DNA of 64,000 bases from Haladaptatus halobius (GTDB lineage Archaea; Halobacteriota; Halobacteria; Halobacteriales; Haladaptataceae): the NCBI RefSeq assembly GCF_020618475.1, contig NZ_CP085336.1:744001-808000 (forward strand). Direction: 5' to 3'. Numbering within the stretch: position 1 is the first letter of the stretch; each line of letters opens with the position of its first letter. Below, piece after piece: positions 43,877 to 52,036 of the stretch. The translations under genes were made by a program, and so were the position numbers. Below the pieces are notes generated by a model. It was given only the letters and a program-made list of their open reading frames with translations. It ran no database searches and was not told where the DNA came from.

Positions 43877-45547
43877 CTATTTCTCTACCCACGTGCTGTG
43901 GAAGTTCCGCATGAAGGGGATGTGGGTGAACCCCTTCACGCTCGACCGTTTCGCGGCGATGTCGTTCTGGTGCATCAGGTAGGCGTGGGGCACCTCCGCG
44001 ATGAGGTGGTCTTCCAATTGCTGGAGCACCTTCTTGCGCTGGTTTCTGTCGAGCGCCTTGCGCTGTTTCGCCAGCAGGTTGTGTGTCTTGTCGTCCGAGT
44101 AGTTTATCCAGTTCCAGACGCCGCCGTCGTCCGGTTTGCGATAGAAGTTCCACAGCGACTGGTCGGGGTCGGGGTCGCCGACGCTTCCGCTGATGGTGGT
44201 GTCGTAGTTCCCCTTCTCGTAGCGTTCCCAGTAGGTCGAACTCGTCACCTGTTCGATGCTGACGTTGAACCCCGCCTTGTTCAACTGCTGGCGCATCGCC
44301 TTCGCGCCGCGGAGGCTGCTCTTGGTCGTCAGGATGTGGAACGACGCGCCCTTGGCGCCCGCCTCCTCGATGAGCTTCTTCCCCTTCTCCGGGTCGTACT
44401 TCTGGTCTTTCGGCTTGTCGTCGCGCCACACCCAGTTCGTCGCCTTGTTGATGGGGCCGGTGTCGGGCAGGGCGTTGCCGAAGTACGCCGCGTCGACGAA
44501 CGCCTGATTGTCGATGGACTTGGCGATTCCTATGCGGGCTTTCTTCGAGTCGAACGGCTTCCGGCGCTGGTTCATGGCGAATCCGTACCAGTTGATACCC
44601 GGCGCTTCGAGTTTCGAGACGCTGCTGGCCGACTCGACCTTCTTCACGTTCTCCAGCGGAACGAGGTTGGCGAAGTCGATGTCGCCGCTCCGAAGCGCGT
44701 TTACGAGCGTCGCGGGTTCCGGAATCGGCTTGATGTCAATGCCGTCTAAGTACGGTAAGACGTTACCCTCGCTGTCTTTCTCGAAGTAGTCGTCGAACGC
44801 TTCGAGCGTGATGCCGGAGCCGACCTTGTGCTGTTTCACCTGGAACGGACCGGTGCCGACCGGCGTCACCTTGTACTTCTTCGCGCCCATCTTCTCGATG
44901 GCCTCCTTGTTGACGATGGTCGCCGCGCGGCCCGGGCCGCGCGTGAGGTAGACGAGCGCGGGGGCCATCGGTTCTTTGAAGGTGAGTTCGACGGTGTGGT
45001 CGTCCTTGACGACGACGCCGCCACTATCGACCGCCTTGAGCGATTCCAGCTTCGAGGCGGCGGGGGTTTCCTCCGAAATCGTCCGGTTGATAGTGTACTT
45101 CACGTCGTCCGCCGTGAACTCCGTCCCGTTGTGGAACTTCACGCCCTTCCGGAGATTGAACGTGAACTTCTTGCCGCCGTCGCTGACCTGCCAATCTTTC
45201 GCTAAATCGCCCCGAATCGTGAGATCCTTTTTCAGCGTGACGAGACCGCTGAACACGTTCGCGGCCACTTGGAAGTACTGTCCGACGCTGATGAACGGGG
45301 GATCGAGTACGTCGATGCTCCCGGTGAACCATCCGGCTTTCAGTCGGCCGCCGCGCTGATTATTCGAGGGGACGTCGGTCGTTCCGCCGCCTTCGGTCGT
45401 TCCACCACCGCCGCCACCGCCGCCACCGCCGCCGGAACAACCGGCCAGGCTCGTCATCCCCGCCACGCCGAGCAATTTCATCGTTGTTCGCCGGTCGACT
45501 ACCGGGCCGCTAATATCCGCGTCTGAAATTCTGTCACCAGTTCCCAT
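43877..45547 (-). CDS. ABC transporter substrate-binding lipoprotein, peptide/nickel type (DppA-like)
   Basis: 556 residues, SBP family 5. A Tat-like lipoprotein N-terminus (DRRTTMKLLGVAGMTSLAGC) is followed by eleven consecutive glycines and a Thr/Gly linker, then the domain with FTFNLRKGVKFHNGTEFTADDV and GTGPFQVKQH. The start at 45547 puts the Arg pair near residue 19. It is first in a five-gene dpp-type operon. A TATA-like attatatga on the minus strand is at 45629-45637. Confidence 0.93.
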   Translation of the reverse strand: MGTGDRISDADISGPVVDRRTTMKLLGVAGMTSLAGCSGGGGGGGGGGGTTEGGGTTDVPSNNQRGGRLKAGWFTGSIDVLDPPFISVGQYFQVAANVFSGLVTLKKDLTIRGDLAKDWQVSDGGKKFTFNLRKGVKFHNGTEFTADDVKYTINRTISEETPAASKLESLKAVDSGGVVVKDDHTVELTFKEPMAPALVYLTRGPGRAATIVNKEAIEKMGAKKYKVTPVGTGPFQVKQHKVGSGITLEAFDDYFEKDSEGNVLPYLDGIDIKPIPEPATLVNALRSGDIDFANLVPLENVKKVESASSVSKLEAPGINWYGFAMNQRRKPFDSKKARIGIAKSIDNQAFVDAAYFGNALPDTGPINKATNWVWRDDKPKDQKYDPEKGKKLIEEAGAKGASFHILTTKSSLRGAKAMRQQLNKAGFNVSIEQVTSSTYWERYEKGNYDTTISGSVGDPDPDQSLWNFYRKPDDGGVWNWINYSDDKTHNLLAKQRKALDRNQRKKVLQQLEDHLIAEVPHAYLMHQNDIAAKRSSVKGFTHIPFMRNFHSTWVEK

Positions 45548-45674
45548 GCTATGTATGTTCACAGTAACAAGTGCACTTTGCTCCACCACCGTCTATATTC
45601 GGATCCCACAGCCGTCATGTTTCGTTGTCATATAATTAAGTCTCGTTATATTCAGAAATCCAACATATTCGATG

Positions 45675-45690
45675 CGAAGTTTCAACTTCG
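45675..45690. promoter_or_regulatory. inverted repeat upstream of Bat-type regulator
   Basis: CGAAGT, TTCA, ACTTCG: a perfect 6-base inverted repeat 22 bases before the regulator's ATG and just downstream of a TATA-like cgttatatt (45644-45652). It could be an operator for autoregulation or control of the divergent dipeptide operon. No binding protein is known. Confidence 0.4.
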
Positions 45691-45711
45691 TTGGTTGCCT
45701 CACTCACGGCC

Positions 45712-46422
45712 ATGCGAGAAGTGACGCTCCTGGTTCGCCACCACGGCGAACCCGAGAGCGACATCAGCGCAGAGCACCCCTCGATAACGCTCCGTTCCGT
45801 CTCCTCGATGACTGGTAGCGCCGCCGAGCGAAAGCGCATCATCGAGATAACCGGCCCGGAATCGTCCATCGAAGCGTTCCTCGACGACTTCGCGGCCGCC
45901 GACGCGGTGCTGGACGTCGATCCGCTGACACCGCTCAACGTCGGTCGCGTGCTGGTCGCCATCACCTACGACAGCTACCGGTGGGACAGCATCTCACAGC
46001 GGTTGACCGACATGGGCGTCCACTACCGCACCGGAACGACCATCACGGCTGGATGGGAACGCTGGACGGTGTACCTCGACGATTCCGACGACTTGAACGA
46101 GATCGTCGCCTCGCTCGAACGCGCGGGCAACGACGCCGACCTCGTCCGGAACGTCGAACTCGGAGAACTGACCGAACAGGAGCAACTGGAGTTCTCCCGC
46201 GTCCTCCACGAACTCACGCGCCGCCAGCGCGAGGTGCTGGGGACGGCCATCGAACTCGGCTACTACCGGGCGAAAAAGGAGACGAGCATCGAAGACATCG
46301 CCGACGAGGTCGGAATCGCCTCCACGACGGCATGGGAACACCTCGCCCGCGCGGAGACGAAGGTGATGGAAGAGGTCGGTAAGCACTTCACCTCAGCCGG
46401 CGTCCGCCCCTCGAATCGATAG
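45712..46422 (+). CDS. bacterio-opsin activator (Bat)-type HTH regulator
   Basis: 236-residue regulator. The N-terminal ~150 residues form a Bat-like sensor region; the C-terminus carries the HTH_10 domain: LTRRQREVLGTAIELGYYRAKKETSIEDIADEVGIASTTAWEHLARAE, read in short as LTRRQREVL, IEDIADEVGIA and TTAWEHLARAE. Divergent from the dipeptide operon, so it may control it. A palindrome CGAAGT-TTCA-ACTTCG (45675-45690) lies just upstream. Confidence 0.87.
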   Translation: MREVTLLVRHHGEPESDISAEHPSITLRSVSSMTGSAAERKRIIEITGPESSIEAFLDDFAAADAVLDVDPLTPLNVGRVLVAITYDSYRWDSISQRLTDMGVHYRTGTTITAGWERWTVYLDDSDDLNEIVASLERAGNDADLVRNVELGELTEQEQLEFSRVLHELTRRQREVLGTAIELGYYRAKKETSIEDIADEVGIASTTAWEHLARAETKVMEEVGKHFTSAGVRPSNR

Positions 46423-47631
46423 CAGCGCGCCGAGCAGGGACGCGACGACCGCGAACCCCGCGAGGACGGCGAACAGCGCGCTCGGTGAGAAGTAATCGAG
46501 GACGAACCCCGCGATGGCCGCCCCGAGCGCGCCGACGCCGAACACGCCGAGATAGGTGTAGCCGTAGGAGAGGCCTCGCGCCCCGGCGGGCGTGTACTCG
46601 GCGACCGTCGCCTGGTAGAGCGGTTGCACCACGAACAGGCAAAAGCCGAGGACAAAGCTGACCACGAGCAACGGCGCGAGTCCGGCGTTCGCGGCGGGGA
46701 TGAACGCGAGCGCGATGACCGCCAGCGTTCCGAAGGCGACGGCGATGGCGCGGGCGTTCTCCACCCTGTCGGTCAGCTTTCCGCCGACGTACTGACCGGC
46801 CATCCCGACGGTGAGAAGTCCGGCGTAGAGGTAGCGGGCGGGTTTCAGCGACTCACCCGCGACTTCGACCGAGGAGAACAGTTCCAGTCCTCCGAGCAGA
46901 TCCGGGAGGAAGGTGAGCACGCCGCGGTAGTAGAGACCGGACATCATGACGACGCCGAAGACGGCGACGAACCAGCCCGCGAAGAGCGTCCGCGAGTCGC
47001 GGAAGAACTCCGAGAGGGAGGAGACACCGCCGTCCGCGCGGGCGTCCGAGCGAGCGTCCGCGGGACCCTCGACCGCCGCCGCTTCGTCGATGTCGGTGCG
47101 GAACGCGAGCAGCGCGGCGACGAGCGCCGGGACGGCGAGCAAGCCGACGACGGTTCGCCAGTCGAACGCGAGGAGGAGCAGCGTCGTCGCTAGCGGTCCG
47201 AAGGCGATGCCGAAGTTCCCCGCCATACCGTGGTAGGCGAAGGCGCTCCCGCGCTCGCTGACGCCCTTGCTGAGGAGCGCGAGGCCAGACGGGTGGTAGA
47301 CGCTCGCCGCGGCACCCCACAACAGGAGCGCCAGCGCGACGACCGGAAGCGTCGGCGCGACGCTGAGGACGAGAAACGACCCGCCCATACCGAGCAGGCA
47401 GGCGACGATGAGGCGGCGCGAGCCGTAGGCGTCGGAGAGGATGCCGCCGGGCAGTGCTCCGAGTCCGAACAACGCGTAGCCGACGGAGACGACGACGCCG
47501 AGCGTCGCCGTCGACGCATCGAACTCCGATAGCCACACGCTGATGAAGATGGGGAACGAGAGTTCGTAGGTGTGAACCATCGCGTGCGCGAGCATGGCGA
47601 GTCCGACGATGGTTCGGTCGTTTCGATTCAC
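46393..47631 (-). CDS. MFS transporter
   Basis: 412 residues, 12 hydrophobic helices. GGILSDAYGSRRLIV is the loop 2-3 motif; YHPSGLALLSKG and GMAGNFGIAFGPL resemble the fosmidomycin-resistance/Fsr-like drug-efflux group. A polar linker of about 30 residues separates the two halves. Its end overlaps the convergent regulator gene by 30 bases. Confidence 0.85.
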   Translation of the reverse strand: MNRNDRTIVGLAMLAHAMVHTYELSFPIFISVWLSEFDASTATLGVVVSVGYALFGLGALPGGILSDAYGSRRLIVACLLGMGGSFLVLSVAPTLPVVALALLLWGAAASVYHPSGLALLSKGVSERGSAFAYHGMAGNFGIAFGPLATTLLLLAFDWRTVVGLLAVPALVAALLAFRTDIDEAAAVEGPADARSDARADGGVSSLSEFFRDSRTLFAGWFVAVFGVVMMSGLYYRGVLTFLPDLLGGLELFSSVEVAGESLKPARYLYAGLLTVGMAGQYVGGKLTDRVENARAIAVAFGTLAVIALAFIPAANAGLAPLLVVSFVLGFCLFVVQPLYQATVAEYTPAGARGLSYGYTYLGVFGVGALGAAIAGFVLDYFSPSALFAVLAGFAVVASLLGALLSIRGADAG

Positions 47632-47786
47632 TGGTGAATCCTTGGTTCGGTATCTATTATAAAAGGTCGCCCGAATCGAATCGGGGTGCCCGCCGAAGTC
47701 GAAATCGAGGGAATCGACAGATCAAAGAGAGCACGGCGGGTGGCTTCGGCTAGCATGACAGGCGTTGGCGACACCGGAGGGGACGT

Positions 47787-49484
47787 ATGACGACCACCAG
47801 CGAAGAGCTGGTTTCCGCGCTCGAATCGCTGGGTGTCGAGTACGTGTTCGGCTATCCCGGCGGACGCGTCATCGAACTACTGGACGACCTCCCCGAGTCG
47901 AGCGTGGACGTTGTCCGACCGCGCGACGAACGCGAGGGGAGCGTCATGGCGGAGATGTACGGTCGACTCCACGGCAAACCCGCCGTGCTCGCCGGACAGG
48001 GTCCATGGATAGGGAGTCTCGGAACCATCGGACAGATGGAGGCCCGGCTCGCGTCCTCGCCGATGGTCGTCCTGACGGAGGCGAGCGAGCGCGGCAACTA
48101 CTCCACGCTTGCGCCGTACCAGCAGTCGCGGGGCGATTACGGCGGCCTCTCGCTCCCGAAGATTCTCGACGGCGTGACGAAAGAACACTGGTTCCCGCGA
48201 ACGCCGACCGAGACCCTGCGGAGCGTCCAACTGGCGTTCAAACACGCGACGGCGGGGCGTTCGGGACCGACCGCCGTCATCCTCGACGGGAACGCGATAA
48301 CCGACGACGTGCCGGACGACCCGACGCCCCCGGTCTGGGACAGCGACAAGCAGGTTCGAAATTGGGACGCGAGACCGACCGACCGCGACGTGGCGGCGGC
48401 GAAAGACGCCCTCGAATCGGCGGAGCGCCCCGTCATCGTCGCCGGAAACGGGGTTCACTCGGCGGGGGCCTACGACGAACTGCAAGAGGTCGCCGAAGCC
48501 TACGACGCCGTGGTCGTTACCTCCTACCTCGGCAAGTCGACGATTCCCGAAACCCACGACCTCGCGGCGGGGGTCATCGGCTCGTTCGGGCACGAAGGCG
48601 CGAATCGGGTGGTCAGCGAGGCGGACACCCTCCTCGTCGTCGGCTGTCGGATGAACCCGATGGACACGAACTGGCAAGCACCGTCATTCATCCGTCCGGA
48701 CGAACAGACCATTGTTCACGCCGACATCGACACCCGGAACGCGGGGTGGGTCTACCCCGCCGACGTTGGACTCATCGGCGACGCGAAAGAGAGCCTTCGG
48801 GCGCTGGTCGACGCCGGAAGCGCCGACAACGACTGGGCGCGCAATCGGACGGAAACTGCCCGCGAATCGTTCTTCACCGAGGAGTGCGAGAGCGACGCCG
48901 CGCCCATTAAACCCCAGCGCGCGGTCAAGGAGATAGAGGCGGTGGTGGACGAGGACACCATCGTCACCGCGGACTCCGGCAACAACCGATTCTGGCTGTT
49001 GAACTATCTCCGAACGCCCGCCGTCCGAACCTACTTCGGCAGCGGCGGGGTCGGCGGCATGGGCTGGTCCGCCCCCGCCGCCGTCAGTGCCGCCATTTCG
49101 ACCGACAAGGACGTTATCGGCGTCGCCGGCGACGGCGGGTTCGCCATGACGATGACCAGCGTCGAGGTCGCCGTCGAGTACGGCGTCGCGCCCACCTTCG
49201 TCGTGCTAAACGACACGAGCCTCGGCATGGTGCGCCAAATGCAGGAAGCGGACGGCGACATCGCGGGCGTCGAATTCCACGACACCGACTTCGTCCGCGT
49301 GGCGGAAGGCTTCGGAGCCGAGGGCGTGCGAGTCACGACGCCCGACGAACTCGGCATCGCGCTCCGCGAGGGGAAAGAGAGCGACCATCCTCTCGTCGTC
49401 GACGTTCGAATCGACCGCGAGGAGGACATGGCCGAGCAGTTGCAGTCGTCGTTCTACGCGGAAGTCGGCGGACTACACGAATAG
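47787..49484 (+). CDS. thiamine-diphosphate enzyme, acetolactate-synthase-like
   Basis: 565-residue three-domain ThDP enzyme. The N-terminal PYR domain has VEYVFGYPGGRVIELLDDL and RDEREGSVMAEMYGR with the catalytic Glu; the middle domain has RPVIVAGNGVHSAGAYDEL; the C-terminal PP domain has the metal/ThDP motif GDGGFAMTMTSVEVAVEY. No ilvN/ilvC neighbours, so it is probably a decarboxylase or ligase on another 2-oxoacid rather than biosynthetic acetolactate synthase. Confidence 0.87.
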   Translation: MTTTSEELVSALESLGVEYVFGYPGGRVIELLDDLPESSVDVVRPRDEREGSVMAEMYGRLHGKPAVLAGQGPWIGSLGTIGQMEARLASSPMVVLTEASERGNYSTLAPYQQSRGDYGGLSLPKILDGVTKEHWFPRTPTETLRSVQLAFKHATAGRSGPTAVILDGNAITDDVPDDPTPPVWDSDKQVRNWDARPTDRDVAAAKDALESAERPVIVAGNGVHSAGAYDELQEVAEAYDAVVVTSYLGKSTIPETHDLAAGVIGSFGHEGANRVVSEADTLLVVGCRMNPMDTNWQAPSFIRPDEQTIVHADIDTRNAGWVYPADVGLIGDAKESLRALVDAGSADNDWARNRTETARESFFTEECESDAAPIKPQRAVKEIEAVVDEDTIVTADSGNNRFWLLNYLRTPAVRTYFGSGGVGGMGWSAPAAVSAAISTDKDVIGVAGDGGFAMTMTSVEVAVEYGVAPTFVVLNDTSLGMVRQMQEADGDIAGVEFHDTDFVRVAEGFGAEGVRVTTPDELGIALREGKESDHPLVVDVRIDREEDMAEQLQSSFYAEVGGLHE

Positions 49485-49604
49485 ACGAGCAATTGGCCTC
49501 GACCGAATCGTTTGCCGTCACGTGAAATAGGCGATATATACGAGCGTCGATACGCGGAGACTGGCTCGCCAGAAGTTATCCATGCCCTCTCCTAGCCCGA
49601 CGGT

Positions 49605-50015
49605 ATGACCGACGAGGAGCGACTCGACAGGAACCGTTCTCACTGGGACGAACTCGCCGAACTCCATCCGATCAGCCACGTATTCATGGATCTACGAGTC
49701 GACGAGGACGACGCAGTTCGGTCGGACTGGCCGTACTTCTCTGACGAACCGCTGACTTTCGACGAGGACGGAAGCTACGCCGATTTTGAGGCGAACGTCG
49801 AACACACCGTCACCCACGAGTGGTCGCACTCGCTCGGGGAAATCGTCACGGCGCTCGTCGACGCAGGACTGGCGGTCGACGAACTCCGCGAACATTCCTT
49901 CGCGTCCTTCGAGCAGTTTCCAGGCCGAATGCGGAAGCGCGCGGACGGACACTGGGAGATTCCCGACGAAGACTACCCGTTGACCTTCTCCGTGAGGGCT
50001 CACAAGCCGGCCTGA
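49605..50015 (+). CDS. SAM-dependent methyltransferase with catalytic core deleted
   Basis: 136 residues. The first ~28 (ERLDRNRSHWDELAELHP) match the start of class I methyltransferases and the last ~100 (FDEDGSYADFEANVEHTVTH, WSHSLGEIVTALVDAGL, HSFASFEQFPGRM, YPLTFSVRAHKP) match their C-terminal end, but the SAM-binding core, about 120 residues with the GCGxG loop, is missing. The reading frame is intact across the join near codon 28-30. The product cannot bind SAM; it is probably a deletion relic. Confidence 0.72.
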   Translation: MTDEERLDRNRSHWDELAELHPISHVFMDLRVDEDDAVRSDWPYFSDEPLTFDEDGSYADFEANVEHTVTHEWSHSLGEIVTALVDAGLAVDELREHSFASFEQFPGRMRKRADGHWEIPDEDYPLTFSVRAHKPA

Positions 50016-50112
50016 TCGCCGTTTTGCCCGGACTCATTTGTGACAGCAGTACCGCCGTTCGCCGATTCGCCGGTCGGCGAGGCGTCTCAGGAACTCCCGA
50101 CAGCTATGTGAG

Positions 50113-51393
50113 TCACTCCGTCTTCACCGCGCCCGCCGCCAGACCGCTCACGTCTCGCCGGTACAGCACGAACAGCGTGACCAGAACCGCCGCGACGGAG
50201 ATTCCGGCGATGAGGGTGAACGCGGTCTGTAACCCGGCCCGCGAGATAAGCGCGCCGAACAACGGCGGAGCGAGCGCGCTTCCGGTCATCGTGCCGACCG
50301 TGATGAGCGCGAAGTTGCGACCGAGATCCGCCCGCGTCGAGAGACGGTCGGCGAGCTTCGACCGAGCTGGACCGGCGAGCGACCGGATTCCGCCGACGAG
50401 GAGAAGACTACCGACCGCGACCGCCACTGGAATCGCCAGTGTAGCAAGCAGCCCCACGAACAGGACGACGGCGGTGTAGCTCCCGACGATGAGCGGCCCC
50501 GGTGAGAAGCGGTCGGAGAGGTCGCCGCCGACGAGCACCATCACCGCGCCGACCACGAACATCGCCGAGAGCGTCAGGTTCGCGGCGTCGAGCGCGAGAC
50601 CGTAGCCGTCACGAAGGAAGACGACTGTGTAGGTCGTGAGCCCCCAACTCGCAGTCGAGGCCACCAGCGCGAGGACGGCGAGCGCGAGGATGGTCGGCGA
50701 TGCGACGATGGCCCGGAGTTCGCGGCGGACCGACTCGCGGAGCGGAACCGATTCGTCGGGGTCTTTTCGCTCCGGTTCGGGAGCGGTCACGTCCGTACCG
50801 ACGTATCGCTGGAACGCCGCCATCGTGATCGTCGCGTAAACGGCGCCGAAGAGACCGATGAGCGCGGCGGCGTACCGCCACGTCATGCCGGGAAGCGTGA
50901 GCGTGGCCGCGAAGAAGACGGGCGGAGCGGCGAAGCCGAGACTACCGAGGAATCCCCGGACGCTGAACGCTCTGGCGCGAAGGTGTTCGGGTGTGGCGTC
51001 GGCGAGCAGGGGAAAGTGGGTCGGATGGTGACCGGCGATGCCGATACCCAGTAACGCCTGCCCGAGGAGGAGGATTTCGAAGGTAGGCGCGAACGCAACG
51101 AGAAACACGCTTCCCGTGCTGAGCGCGAGCGAGAGTCCGAGGGCGATGCGGCGGTCGTAGTTGTCGGAGAGGTAGCCGAAGGGGAGTTGGAAGAGGGCGT
51201 TCGTGAACCCTTGGACGCCCATGGCGACGCCGAGCATGGCGAGGGAGACGTCGAATTCGGTGGCGAGAATCTGGAGAATCGGCGGGAAGAGGACGAGGTA
51301 CGTGTGGTTGACGAACTCCGCGCCGCCGACGAGACCGACGACGAGCGCGGTCTCCCGCGAGACGCTAAAGACGGAGAATGACGGTCGGTTCAC
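50113..51393 (-). CDS. MFS transporter
   Basis: 426 residues, 12 helices. FGYLSDNYDRRIALGLS is the loop 2-3 motif; GGDLSDRFSPGPLIVGSYT the loop 8-9 one. GHHPTHFPLLADATPEHLRARAFSV suggests a drug- or nitrate-type MFS subgroup but the substrate is unknown. It is the second of three MFS genes in 7 kb. Confidence 0.85.
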   Translation of the reverse strand: MNRPSFSVFSVSRETALVVGLVGGAEFVNHTYLVLFPPILQILATEFDVSLAMLGVAMGVQGFTNALFQLPFGYLSDNYDRRIALGLSLALSTGSVFLVAFAPTFEILLLGQALLGIGIAGHHPTHFPLLADATPEHLRARAFSVRGFLGSLGFAAPPVFFAATLTLPGMTWRYAAALIGLFGAVYATITMAAFQRYVGTDVTAPEPERKDPDESVPLRESVRRELRAIVASPTILALAVLALVASTASWGLTTYTVVFLRDGYGLALDAANLTLSAMFVVGAVMVLVGGDLSDRFSPGPLIVGSYTAVVLFVGLLATLAIPVAVAVGSLLLVGGIRSLAGPARSKLADRLSTRADLGRNFALITVGTMTGSALAPPLFGALISRAGLQTAFTLIAGISVAAVLVTLFVLYRRDVSGLAAGAVKTE

Positions 51394-51469
51394 TGATGAC
51401 TCCCTTCGAACTGGTTCGACCGGAAAGATGAATCATGCGTTCGCGGAAATCCGCGCACCGAGCGAGTCC

Positions 51470-51606
51470 TTACGCGCGCCGGGCGAGCAGTATGATTCCA
51501 GCGAGCGCGGCAAGTCCCGCACTGAGACCGAAGCCGGGCTGACCGTTCTGATTGGCCGTCGTTAGGCCCACGGCGGCGTCAGATGGACGTGAAAGAGCTT
51601 CTCGCA
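51470..51606 (-). pseudogene. orphan PGF-CTERM surface-protein tail
   Basis: In this minus-strand frame the C-terminal 25 or so residues read ANQNGQPGFGLSAGL and then AALAGIILLARRA before the stop at 51470: the PGF motif, a hydrophobic helix and a basic end, the sorting signal removed by archaeosortase A. Only about 45 codons are open upstream and no start or surface-protein domain is there. It appears to be the leftover end of a deleted exported protein. The 5' limit given is approximate. Confidence 0.6.
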
Positions 51607-51648
51607 GTTCTCGTCGCCGCAGACGGGACACGAATTCCCTTCATTCGC
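51562..51648 (-). pseudogene. zinc-ribbon tail in frame after winged-helix stop
   Basis: Directly after the TAA of the winged-helix gene the same frame runs 28 more codons (ANEGNSCPVCGDENCEKLF, HVHLTPPWA) to a second TAA at 51562. It contains three cysteines (C-P-V-C, N-C) and a C-terminal His pair, a plausible zinc site. It is most simply the original C-terminus of that regulator, cut off by a one-codon nonsense change. Confidence 0.5.
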
Positions 51649-51957
51649 TTAATCCCCGTCGACCGTCGCGGTCGGTTCTACCGCCGTGATAACGCGCGTT
51701 CCGGCGTGGCCTAGCTCGTAGCCCGTCTCGGTCTGGCGGACGAAGTACTCGCAGAGCTTCGTCAGGTGATAGTTGAACTTGCCGGTGTCGCGGAGTCCGA
51801 CCCGTTTCCGGAGTTCCGTGAACGAGAGCGAACCGTCGGCGTCGGCGAGTTCTCGGAGGATGGACATCCGAATCTCGTTTCCTAACGCTTCGAGCGCGTC
51901 CGTCGCGTCCTCCGTTCGCTCGGCCATGGTCGCCGGTTCATCCTCCCAAACCATCAA
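51649..51957 (-). CDS. winged-helix (ArsR-like) regulator, possibly truncated
   Basis: 102 residues. EDATDALEALGNEIRMSILRELADADGSLSF, in short EALGNEIRMSILRELA with FTELRKRVGLRDTGKFNYHL, is the haloarchaeal winged-helix regulator fold; YELGHAGTRVITAV is the wing and following helix. It ends VDGD followed by TAA and an in-frame zinc-ribbon sequence (see the neighbouring entry). Divergent from an MFS gene by about 80 bases, so it probably controls it. M1 or the methionine at 51927 could start the protein. Confidence 0.8.
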   Translation of the reverse strand: MMVWEDEPATMAERTEDATDALEALGNEIRMSILRELADADGSLSFTELRKRVGLRDTGKFNYHLTKLCEYFVRQTETGYELGHAGTRVITAVEPTATVDGD

Positions 51958-52036
51958 TCTCCCGCAAAGAAGCCATCTCGATTACAGAACTGTGATTCGC
52001 CGAACGGTGATAACGGCAGCGAGACGACAACGGAAC

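Noticed and set aside
45386..45440. GGC/GGT repeat tract in the peptide-binding protein
   Set aside because: It encodes the poly-Gly linker after the lipobox, common in haloarchaeal lipoproteins, so not a separate repeat element.
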